From the NCBI GenBank assembly GCA_044371005.1, contig JBILUL010000179.1, positions 1 through 9,790 of the forward strand: DNA of 9,790 bases. Direction: 5' to 3'. Below are positions 1-5,710 of the stretch, piece after piece. Position numbers and translations under genes: made by a program. Positions within the stretch are counted from its first letter, which is position 1. Each line of letters begins with the position of its first letter. Under the pieces are notes generated by a model. The model saw nothing but the letters and a program-made list of their open reading frames with translations, ran no database searches and had not been told where the DNA came from. The stretch is from UBA2402 sp044371005 (GTDB lineage Bacteria; Planctomycetota; Phycisphaerae; Phycisphaerales; UBA1924).

Positions 1-1688
1 GCGAGACTACGAACGGAACCCGAAACAGATTCGTCGACGGTTCCGATAATCGTGTTGGGATTCAGCGCGTCATCCGGCGAATCCGCAGGAAGGGGAGCAT
101 TCGCAGGTGCTTTCATTTCAGGGACATGCGAACGGATCGTGGCGACGACCAGGCCATGGTTGCCCGACGCCGCGGCTTTCGCCAGGTCATCCACCATCGC
201 GTCGATGTCCCACGTCACCGCACTGCTCGCCTTGAAGGCATTGATGCCCGGATAGGCCGTCGGACTCAGCGCCTCGGCCTCATACGAGAGCTCCTCATGG
301 AGCTTCTCGCCCTTGCGGATGCCCGTCAGCATGAGGTCGATGGGAGGCATCGCGGTCTGCCGCGGCTTGGTTCCAGTGTTACGGATCGGTTCATACCCGC
401 TCAGACGCGCGAAGCGTTCCGCCAGGTCGATGATGCGCAGAGGTTCACCCATGTCGAGCACGTAGATCGAGGGGGTGGCCCCGCCTCGGCACTCGATGGT
501 GCTGGCCTGAATGACCAACGCCGCGGCTTCGTTGATGGTCATGAAGTACCGCGTCATGCGATCATCGGTCACCGTGAGTGGTCCACCCTCAGCGAGCTGC
601 GTGCCCCAGATCGGCAGCACGCTGCACGCGGAGCCCAGTACATTGCCGAAGCGCACCATGCTCATGCTCGTTGAGTGGCCGGTGCGAGCGCCCAGGCCCT
701 GCACGTACATCTCCGCAAGGCGCTTGGTGGCGCCCATGATGCTGGTGGGGTTGACGGCCTTGTCGGAAGAGATCATGACGAAGCGATCGCATCCGGTCGC
801 CGCCGCGGCGTCGGCCACGGCCTTGGTGCCCAGGACGTTGTTGGTGATCGCCGCGCCGGGATGATCTTCCATCAGCGGGACATGCTTGTGAGCCGCGGCA
901 TGGAACACCGCATGCGGCCGCGTGCGTTCCATGAGCGCCAGTGTTCCAGATGCATCCACCACATCATGCAGTACGGCGCGGCGCTTGATGAGCGGGAATC
1001 GCCGCGCGAGCTGGCGATCAATCTCAAAGAGTGCATTCTCGCTGCGCTCGACAAGGATGAGTTCTTCGGGTGCGAAGGTCGCGACGATGCGGCAGATTTC
1101 GGAGCCGATGCTGCCGCCCGCGCCGGTGATGAGCACGCGCTTGCCTTCGACGACGCGCGCCACCGCGCGGCGATCGATGCCGTAGGGAGTGCGACCGATG
1201 AGTTCAACGAGATTGACGTTCGATGAAACAGGCACAGGAGCGGAGCGTCCTGCGATGATGTCGGAGAGGGGCGGTACTTCGCGCATCGGGATGCCCATCT
1301 CGGAGAGCTGGGAGGCAACGTGCTGCGAGTGGGCACGGTCTCCGGAGGTAATCGAGACCAGCGCCATGGTGAAGGGGAGGCTCTGATGGAGCATCACCAG
1401 TTCGCGCATGCCGCCGAGCATCTGCGTGCCCGAGATGAATGAGCCGGGTTCAAGGTCGTGGCGGTCAACCAGGAAGCACCCCACGGGTGAGCGCAACGTG
1501 TGATCATCGCGCACCTGCTGAATGAGGGCGCGGATGGTGGTGGTGGTGGCGACGAGGATGAATCGCCGCGTGAGAGCGGGCACAGCCGCGGCGGAGAGGG
1601 TGGAGTGGGTGGGCTGGGGGCTCGCACCGGGCTTGAGCTGCGTCAACTCACCATCAGGACCGCCAAAGGGAACTTGCGAAGATGCCAT
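1..1688 (-). CDS. Nucleotide-sugar 4,6-dehydratase, CapD/PglF/WbpM family, C-terminus cut by window edge
   Basis: Predicted to remove water from a UDP-linked sugar (UDP-GlcNAc 4,6-dehydratase type), an early step in making deoxy/amino sugars for surface polysaccharide or glycans. The ATG is at 1688-1686 and the frame stays open for 562 codons to the edge. Residues about 42-150 resemble the N-terminal Rossmann-like domain of the family. The catalytic Rossmann domain follows, with TGAGGSIGSE near residues 188-197 for NAD(P) binding. The segment SSDKAVNPTSIMGATKR (307-323) carries M318 and K322: Met replaces the usual Tyr of YxxxK, as in the Ser-Met-Lys triad described for WbpM-type enzymes. 'GEKLHEEL' and 'TRYFMT' are also family-typical. 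Two oddities: the four N-terminal membrane helices of PglF/WbpM are absent, and the first domain has 'ILVATTTTIRA' where a Gly-rich loop is expected. After about residue 521 there is a low-complexity tail of more than 40 residues. It is divergent from ruvA, 120 nt away. No Shine-Dalgarno site precedes the ATG. Confidence 0.9.
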   Translation of the reverse strand, partial: MASSQVPFGGPDGELTQLKPGASPQPTHSTLSAAAVPALTRRFILVATTTTIRALIQQVRDDHTLRSPVGCFLVDRHDLEPGSFISGTQMLGGMRELVMLHQSLPFTMALVSITSGDRAHSQHVASQLSEMGIPMREVPPLSDIIAGRSAPVPVSSNVNLVELIGRTPYGIDRRAVARVVEGKRVLITGAGGSIGSEICRIVATFAPEELILVERSENALFEIDRQLARRFPLIKRRAVLHDVVDASGTLALMERTRPHAVFHAAAHKHVPLMEDHPGAAITNNVLGTKAVADAAAATGCDRFVMISSDKAVNPTSIMGATKRLAEMYVQGLGARTGHSTSMSMVRFGNVLGSACSVLPIWGTQLAEGGPLTVTDDRMTRYFMTINEAAALVIQASTIECRGGATPSIYVLDMGEPLRIIDLAERFARLSGYEPIRNTGTKPRQTAMPPIDLMLTGIRKGEKLHEELSYEAEALSPTAYPGINAFKASSAVTWDIDAMVDDLAKAAASGNHGLVVATIRSHVPEMKAPANAPLPADSPDDALNPNTIIGTVDESVSGSVRSL

Positions 1689-1774
1689 ATCGAGGGAATA
1701 TCGGCGTGGAGGGGGTGGCTCGCCGTTGATTGGCATGCCCCGACGCGGGGGGAATCCGCACGAGATGGGCGGGC

Positions 1775-1791
1775 GACCCCTGTTCGGGGTC
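1775..1791. other. Small inverted repeat in the divergent dehydratase/ruvA intergenic region
   Basis: GACCCC (1775-1780) and GGGGTC (1786-1791) form a 6-bp stem with a TGTTC loop. A second stem, CCCCG/CGGGG with an ACG loop, lies at 1738-1750. Both sit in the 120-nt gap between two divergent genes, so they could be operator sites or simply GC-rich palindromes. No regulator family consensus is recognised. Confidence 0.3.
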
Positions 1792-1794
1792 CCC

Positions 1795-1800
1795 TATTCT
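1795..1800 (+). promoter_or_regulatory. Putative -10 hexamer TATTCT for ruvA, possibly leaderless
   Basis: TATTCT ends 8 nt before the ruvA ATG at 1809. A -10 hexamer starts transcription roughly 6-8 nt downstream, so a transcript from here would begin at or next to the start codon. There is no Shine-Dalgarno site in front of ruvA, which fits a leaderless mRNA. No convincing -35 element is seen at the expected spacing, so this is an inference. Confidence 0.35.
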
Positions 1801-1808
1801 GTGGGCAC

Positions 1809-2453
1809 ATGATCGGCAGGCTCACCGGAACTCTCGAATCGCTCGACGAACTCAGCGCACTCATCAGTGTGCCCGGGGGCATCTGCTATGAAGTGAGTGT
1901 GCCCGCGTTCCTGGTGCCGCGGCTTGAAGCAAGCCGCGGCAAGCCGGTGACGTTCATCACCTTCCACTACTTCGAAGGCCAGGGCCAGGGTGCGTGGTTC
2001 ATTCCGCGACTGATCGGGTTTCTCTCGCCGCAGGAGCGCGACTTCTTCGAGGTCTTCACCACGGTGAAGGGCATTGGCAATCGCAAGGCGTTGCGTGCGA
2101 TGGCGGTGGAGCCCGCAGCGATCGCCGCGGCGATTGCGCAGAAGAATCCCAGCGCCCTCTCGAAGCTCCCGGAGATCGGCAAGCGCCTCGCTGAGACGAT
2201 CATCGCGGAGCTGACGGGCAAGGTGGATGGATTCTTGAGTTCGCAGGAAGTGGCGACGATGGATGTGAAGGCATCCGGAGCCGCGGCGATGCCCGGGAGC
2301 GACGAAGCGATCCTCGCGCTCATCGCGCTGGGCGAAACACGCGGCGATGCGGAGAAACTCGTGGCGCGTGCGCTGGATCGTGCGCGGCGTGAGTCGATTG
2401 CCATCAAGAACACGGAAGATCTGCTGGCGGTAGTCTTTGCCAGTCGGGCGTGA
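1809..2453 (+). CDS. ruvA: Holliday junction branch migration protein RuvA
   Basis: RuvA is the tetrameric junction-binding subunit of the RuvAB branch-migration motor in recombination and repair. The 214-residue product (family usually about 200) has an N-terminal OB-fold starting MIGRLTG with GGICYEV at 23-29, two helix-hairpin-helix motifs (VKGIGNRKA at 86-94, LPEIGKRLAET at 120-130), a flexible linker at about 140-162, and the C-terminal RuvB-contact domain at about 163-210 (EAILALIALGETRGDAEKLVARAL). The ATG at 1809 is chosen because MIGRL is the conserved family N-terminus; the same frame is open upstream to 1500, but that would add 103 unrelated residues and overlap the divergent dehydratase. 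The acidic-pin region reads HYFEGQGQGAW (53-63): one acidic residue (E56) instead of the Glu-Asp pair of E. coli, in a loop about 6 residues longer. I recall similar loops in planctomycete RuvA. No ruvB or ruvC is adjacent. Confidence 0.95.
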   Translation: MIGRLTGTLESLDELSALISVPGGICYEVSVPAFLVPRLEASRGKPVTFITFHYFEGQGQGAWFIPRLIGFLSPQERDFFEVFTTVKGIGNRKALRAMAVEPAAIAAAIAQKNPSALSKLPEIGKRLAETIIAELTGKVDGFLSSQEVATMDVKASGAAAMPGSDEAILALIALGETRGDAEKLVARALDRARRESIAIKNTEDLLAVVFASRA

Positions 2454-2460
2454 GGTGCGC

Positions 2461-2550
2461 TGAATCCGGCGTTTTCGACGCGGGTCTGCGCACGAGCCGG
2501 CCTGTCGGCGTGAGGAGTGCGCGTGCAAAGTGGTTGAGAGGCTCGATTCA
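2461..2550 (+). repeat. Short palindromic repeat element, copy A (internally shortened)
   Basis: This 90-bp element begins 7 nt after the ruvA stop codon. Its ends are inverted (TGAATC at 2461-2466, GATTCA at 2545-2550). It shares both ends with the larger element at 2795-2940: GAATCCGGCGTT at the left (2462-2473), and a right end whose reverse complement reads GAATC(G)AGCCT. It also shares GAGTGCGCGTGCAA (2515-2528 with 2881-2894). It lacks the large hairpin found in the longer copy, so it looks like a deletion derivative or decayed copy. Confidence 0.6.
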
Positions 2551-2574
2551 CGCCGCGTGCGATTGGTGCCATCT

Positions 2575-2639
2575 GCAGGCCGTAGGCCTCTGAGTGAGTA
2601 GCCAGGGGTGAAGCACGGCTTTGCGTGCGCCACCCCTGG
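2575..2639 (-). repeat. Two-hairpin repeat module, copy B, inverted orientation
   Basis: This 65-nt module has a small hairpin (AGGCC 2577-2581, GGCCT 2585-2589) and a large one. The large stem pairs CCAGGGGTG (2602-2610) with CACCCCTGG (2631-2639), then GCACG (2613-2617) with CGTGC (2624-2628), with a 6-nt loop. It is the reverse complement of the module at 2814-2878: same length, spacing and two-step stem. The outer stem differs at one base pair, an A-T here replacing a C-G there, so pairing is kept. No protein is encoded. Confidence 0.75.
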
Positions 2640-2660
2640 AGAAGGCGCCAGAAACGGACC

Positions 2661-2677
2661 GCACGCCGTAGGCGTGC
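2661..2677. repeat. Perfect 7-bp hairpin GCACGCC-GTA-GGCGTGC
   Basis: The stem 2661-2667/2671-2677 has a 3-nt loop. The hairpin at 2777-2793 has the same design (GCACACC-TCC-GGTGTGC) with two altered pairs, so these two also look related. Both lie in the palindrome-rich gap between ruvA and the permease gene. Confidence 0.6.
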
Positions 2678-2695
2678 AAGAAGGGTGCGTGACAA

Positions 2696-2707
2696 CGCGA
2701 CGTCGCG
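2696..2707. repeat. 12-bp perfect palindrome CGCGACGTCGCG
   Basis: A self-complementary dodecamer inside the same repeat-rich gap. Flanking GTGCG (2685-2689) can pair with CGCAC (2706-2710). It could be a protein-binding site or part of a further decayed repeat copy. Nothing decides between these. Confidence 0.4.
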
Positions 2708-2776
2708 CACGGTGGCGGAATCGTTCACATCGGGTCGAATTCACCTAAATCCAACCGCATACACGTTCCCCAACGT

Positions 2777-2793
2777 GCACACCTCCGGTGTGC
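2777..2793. repeat. 7-bp hairpin GCACACC-TCC-GGTGTGC
   Basis: A perfect stem with a 3-nt loop, ending one base before the GGGAATC end of the element at 2795-2940. It is a structural match to the hairpin at 2661-2677. Confidence 0.55.
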
Positions 2794-2794
2794 G

Positions 2795-2940
2795 GGGAAT
2801 CCGGCGTTCATGACCCGGGGTGGCGCACGCCGAGCCGTGCTTCACCCCGGGCTAAAGACGACCAGGCCTATCGGCCTGAAGAGTGCGCGTGCAAGCCCAC
2901 AAGTTGGTCTCGTGCGCCACCCAACGACAGGCTGATTCCC
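2795..2940 (+). repeat. 146-bp palindromic repeat element, copy C, MITE- or REP-like
   Basis: The ends are inverted: GGGAATC (2795-2801) and GATTCCC (2934-2940). Further in there is a perfect 12-bp inverted pair, GGGTGGCGCACG (2818-2829) with CGTGCGCCACCC (2911-2922). Inside is the two-hairpin module 2814-2878: a large stem CCCGGGGTG (2814-2822)/CACCCCGGG (2843-2851) with inner GCACG/CGTGC, then CAGGCC (2863-2868)/GGCCTG (2873-2878). It has no coding capacity. Such elements usually depend on a transposase elsewhere in the genome; none is in this window. No clear target-site duplication was seen. The right end lies 46 nt before the permease ATG. Confidence 0.65.
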
Positions 2941-2986
2941 AACCGAGCAATCCCACGGCACTGCTACCCTTCCCGTGGCTCCGCCC

Positions 2987-4177
2987 ATGATCTGGATTGC
3001 CCTCAAAATGCTCTTTGGCGACCGCACGAAGTTTGCGGGGGTCGCGCTGGGGTCGTTTCTGGCGACGTTTCTGATCACGCACATGCTGGCGATGTTCAGC
3101 GGTCTGATGCAGCGGACGTATTCGCTGATCGCTGATATTCCGCAGGCGGACATCTGGGTGATGCATCCGGCGGTGCGCTACGTGGATGAGCCGATTGCCT
3201 TGTCGGGCAATGCGATTCTGCGGGTACGCGGCGTTGAAGGCGTGGCGTGGGCAACGCCGCTGTATGTGGGCACGCTGCAGACCAAGCTTCCCAATGGTGC
3301 GTATCAGGGCACGCTGGTGATTGGTGTGGATGATGACAGCCTCATTGGGTTGCCGCCGGTGCTGGTGGAGTGTGCCGCGGATGATCTGCGGCGTGCCGAA
3401 GGGGCTTTTGTCGATGTCATCGGCGCCAAGACGACGCTGGCGATTCCGCTTCAATCTGAGCACCTCGAGCTTGGTTCGCACCGAGTGGATTACTCGGGGC
3501 CGACGCGGCCGCTGCGTCTGGGTGATGAGTTGTCGGTGAACGATCACAGGCTGATCGTGGCGGGAAAGGTCGATCTTGGCCCAAGGTTCATCTCAAAGCC
3601 GGTGCTCTATACGACCTATTCGCGGGCCGAGTACATCAGCCCCAAGACGCGCCAGACGCTCTCGTATGTGCTGGTGAAGGCGGCTAAGGGCGTGGATCCA
3701 GCCGAGCTTGTGCGACGCATCGAGGAGGCGACTGACTACAAGGCGCGCACGGCCCAGCAGTTCAGCGACGATACGTACTGGTACTACATGCTTCTGACTG
3801 GTGTGGTGAGCCGCATCATCTTCATGATCGCCACGGCGATCGTGGTGGGGCTCTCGGTCAGTTCGCTCTTGTTTTATCTCTTCACGACGGAGAACTCCCG
3901 CTACTACGCGGCGTTGATGGCGCTGGGCTGCCGCGGGAGGACGCTGGTGGCCATGGTGGTGGTGCAGGCCTTCGTGAGTACCTTCGCCGGCTTTGGCCTG
4001 GGGGTGGGGGGCTCGTGCCTGCTGGGCCTCTCCCTGTCGGTGCAATCGATGCCGTATGCGATGGTCTGGCAGGTACTTCTGGCTTCTGCGGTGTCGATCT
4101 TCGTCGTGGCGATTGTGGCATCGGCCCTGAGCGTTCGCCGCATTCTGAGCCTGGAACCGGCGATGGTCTTCAAGTGA
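2987..4177 (+). CDS. FtsX/MacB-type ABC transporter permease (DevC-like), no adjacent ATPase
   Basis: A 396-residue inner-membrane protein with the layout of an FtsX-family permease: one N-terminal helix (about 15-37), a large extracytoplasmic domain (about 38-265), then three C-terminal helices (about 271-297, 319-349, 359-381) and a terminal 'RRILSLEPAMVFK' like the 'xxPaxxLR' end of MacB/DevC proteins. Such permeases form a pump with a separate LolD/MacB-like ATPase, moving lipids, lipoproteins or other substrates across the envelope; the substrate is unknown here. The ATG at 2987 is preferred because MIWIALKML is a typical permease start. A GTG at 2975 would add four residues (MAPP). Neither start has a Shine-Dalgarno site; TACCCT at 2965-2970 could be a -10 element. 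No ATP-binding protein or membrane-fusion partner is encoded nearby, so partners must lie elsewhere. The gene stands alone between two repeat-rich gaps. Confidence 0.85.
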   Translation: MIWIALKMLFGDRTKFAGVALGSFLATFLITHMLAMFSGLMQRTYSLIADIPQADIWVMHPAVRYVDEPIALSGNAILRVRGVEGVAWATPLYVGTLQTKLPNGAYQGTLVIGVDDDSLIGLPPVLVECAADDLRRAEGAFVDVIGAKTTLAIPLQSEHLELGSHRVDYSGPTRPLRLGDELSVNDHRLIVAGKVDLGPRFISKPVLYTTYSRAEYISPKTRQTLSYVLVKAAKGVDPAELVRRIEEATDYKARTAQQFSDDTYWYYMLLTGVVSRIIFMIATAIVVGLSVSSLLFYLFTTENSRYYAALMALGCRGRTLVAMVVVQAFVSTFAGFGLGVGGSCLLGLSLSVQSMPYAMVWQVLLASAVSIFVVAIVASALSVRRILSLEPAMVFK

Positions 4178-4204
4178 GCGGGTGAAAAGAAGATGGGTCG
4201 CGAG

Positions 4205-4229
4205 ATGCAGTGTGTCGGGCTGACTGCAT
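4205..4229 (+). terminator. Possible weak terminator hairpin after the permease gene
   Basis: ATGCAGT (4205-4211) pairs perfectly with ACTGCAT (4223-4229) around an 11-nt loop, 27 nt after the permease stop. A short T run (4241-4244) follows only after an 11-nt gap. The stem is AT-containing and the T tract is poorly placed, so intrinsic termination is only a possibility. Confidence 0.25.
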
Positions 4230-4251
4230 GGATCAGGCCCTTTTCTTCACT

Positions 4252-4329
4252 CATCCTGTCCATCCTGTCCATCCATGTTTCATTTCCTTGCGGGAGAAGA
4301 GAACATGGATAGACAGGATAGACAGGATG
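4252..4329. repeat. Long inverted repeat with tandem 'CATCCTGTC' units
   Basis: The left arm (4252-4279) has two CATCCTGTC units followed by CATCCATGTT. The right arm (4302-4329) is its reverse complement over 28 nt with two mismatches. The arms are separated by 22 nt. On the plus-strand RNA the mismatches are C-A; on the minus-strand RNA they become G-U pairs, so the minus transcript would form the better stem. From memory, repeats of this 'GGACAGGATGGACAGGATG' kind are scattered through many bacterial genomes, often giving spurious 'HPVHPVH' or 'ILSILSIHV' translations. Function unknown. Confidence 0.7.
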
Positions 4330-4431
4330 AAAACCTTGAAACAGTGGCGGCTCGGCGTGACGTGCGAGAGGGGGAGTGGGAGGGGGACTTGGACGATGCA
4401 CTTGTTCGTGGCTTGACGGACCCCGGGAGCA

Positions 4432-4475
4432 GGGGAAGGGGCCCAGTGGGGGTGGCGGTGGGGGGCGCCGGGGGG
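4432..4475 (+). other. G-run tract with G-quadruplex potential upstream of manC
   Basis: Five runs of at least four G lie at 4432-4435, 4438-4441, 4448-4452, 4460-4465 and 4470-4475, with loops of 2-7 nt. This fits the standard G4 pattern on the non-template strand, 58 nt before the manC start. The surrounding 4330-4500 stretch is G-rich and has no convincing gene. Formation and any effect on manC transcription are inference. Confidence 0.5.
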
Positions 4476-4520
4476 AGCGAATCGCCGAGAAGGGGTGATT
4501 CTCGGGGCTCGCCTGCCCGA

Positions 4521-4526
4521 TATCCT
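4521..4526 (+). promoter_or_regulatory. Putative -10 hexamer TATCCT for manC, possibly leaderless
   Basis: TATCCT ends 7 nt before the manC ATG at 4534, the distance at which transcription would start at the ATG itself. No Shine-Dalgarno site is present. The arrangement matches that before ruvA. No clear -35 hexamer is visible. Confidence 0.35.
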
Positions 4527-4533
4527 TGCCCGC

Positions 4534-5694
4534 ATGCGCTACGCGATGATCATGGCCGGCGGAGCGGGGACACGACTGTGGCCCCTTTCGCGGAAGGACA
4601 AGCCCAAACAGCTCCTGCAGTTCATCACCCGTCCGGGTGACGATCAGCAGCGATCGCTGCTGGAGCTGGCCGTGCGCCGTCTCGATGGCCTCATCAAGCC
4701 CGACAACCGCTACATCTGCACCGCCGAGTCGTACCGCGAGGACATCCGCTCGCAGATGAGTGATCTCAAGGATTCGCACATTCTCGGAGAGCCCGCGCCG
4801 CGGGATACGGTGAATGCCGTCGGGTTCGCCGCGGCGGTCCTCGCCAAGCACGACAAGGAAGCCGTCTTTGCCGTGCTCACCTCCGACCACGTGATCGAGC
4901 CCGAGGAAGACTTCCGGGCCCGCATGGATCTTGGCTTTCGCCTCGTCGAGAACGACGACCGGCGCTTTGTCACCTTCGGCATCAAGCCCACCTACCCCGC
5001 CACCGGCTTTGGCTACATCGAGCGCGGAACACCCGTGCGCGACAAGAAGCACGGGAAGCACCCGGCCGTCGATGGCACGAAGGACCACGCCTATCAGGTG
5101 GCGCGGTTCGTCGAGAAGCCCGATCGCCCGCGCGCTGAGGTGTATGTGCAGAGCGGCGACTTCTACTGGAACGCAGGCATGTTCGTGTGGAAGGCCACCA
5201 CCTTCCTCGAAGCCCTCGAGAAGTTCAAGCCCGAGAGCTACGCGGGGCTCATGAAGATCCAGGAGGCCTGGGGCACCAAGAAGGCCAAGGCCGTTCTTCA
5301 GGAAGTCTACCCGACGCTCCCCAAGATCAGCGTTGACTATGCCATCATGGAGCCAGCCTCCAAAGCCGCGGCGAAGCCCGGCAAGGACGACGATCGCTTC
5401 CAGGTCTGCATGGTGCAGATGGATGTGCGCTGGCTCGATGTCGGCAGCTGGCCCAGCTTTGCCGACACGGTGGAAGCCGACAAGTTGGGCAACCGCATGT
5501 CGGGCACCGGCAAGGCCGTGATGCACGCGGGCAAGAACAACCTCGTCTACACCACTAACGGCCACACCGTCGCGCTCCTGGGCGTTGATGATCTGGTGGT
5601 GGTGCAGACAGCCGATGCGACGCTGGTGATGCCCCGCGCCAAGGCCGAGGAACTCAAGCTCATCCACGGAATGCTGGACGACCGGCTCAAATGA
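4534..5694 (+). CDS. manC: Mannose-1-phosphate guanylyltransferase (GDP-mannose pyrophosphorylase)
   Basis: Joins mannose 1-phosphate and GTP to give GDP-mannose, the cytoplasmic donor for mannose-, fucose- and rhamnose-type sugars in surface polysaccharide. The 386-residue product is the single-domain form, without the C-terminal phosphomannose isomerase domain of two-domain ManC enzymes. Visible motifs: nucleotide-binding GAGTRLWPLSRKDKPKQ (10-26), SDH (117-119), PATGFGYIE (155-163), FVEKP (192-196), NAGMF (213-217), DYAIME (268-273) and DVGSW (302-306), followed by a beta-rich C-terminal region. The ATG at 4534 is chosen because MRYAMIMAGG is the usual N-terminus; an in-frame ATG at 4495 would add 13 unconserved residues. 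ruvX follows 16 nt after the stop, so the two are probably cotranscribed. With the divergent dehydratase it is the second sugar-nucleotide gene in the window. Confidence 0.93.
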   Translation: MRYAMIMAGGAGTRLWPLSRKDKPKQLLQFITRPGDDQQRSLLELAVRRLDGLIKPDNRYICTAESYREDIRSQMSDLKDSHILGEPAPRDTVNAVGFAAAVLAKHDKEAVFAVLTSDHVIEPEEDFRARMDLGFRLVENDDRRFVTFGIKPTYPATGFGYIERGTPVRDKKHGKHPAVDGTKDHAYQVARFVEKPDRPRAEVYVQSGDFYWNAGMFVWKATTFLEALEKFKPESYAGLMKIQEAWGTKKAKAVLQEVYPTLPKISVDYAIMEPASKAAAKPGKDDDRFQVCMVQMDVRWLDVGSWPSFADTVEADKLGNRMSGTGKAVMHAGKNNLVYTTNGHTVALLGVDDLVVVQTADATLVMPRAKAEELKLIHGMLDDRLK

Positions 5695-5710
5695 ACGACG
5701 AGGCAAGCCG

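Noticed and set aside
1500..1808. N-terminal extension of ruvA in the same frame
   Set aside because: The added residues are low-complexity and would overlap the divergent dehydratase gene; MIGRL at 1809 is the conserved RuvA start.
1794..2744. 316-codon open frame on the minus strand
   Set aside because: Antisense to ruvA and extending into palindromic repeats; Arg/His-rich with no family resemblance.
4252..4329. Insertion-sequence ends or remnant
   Set aside because: The arms are separated by only 22 nt and contain no coding sequence; it is a single hairpin-type repeat rather than the two ends of an IS.
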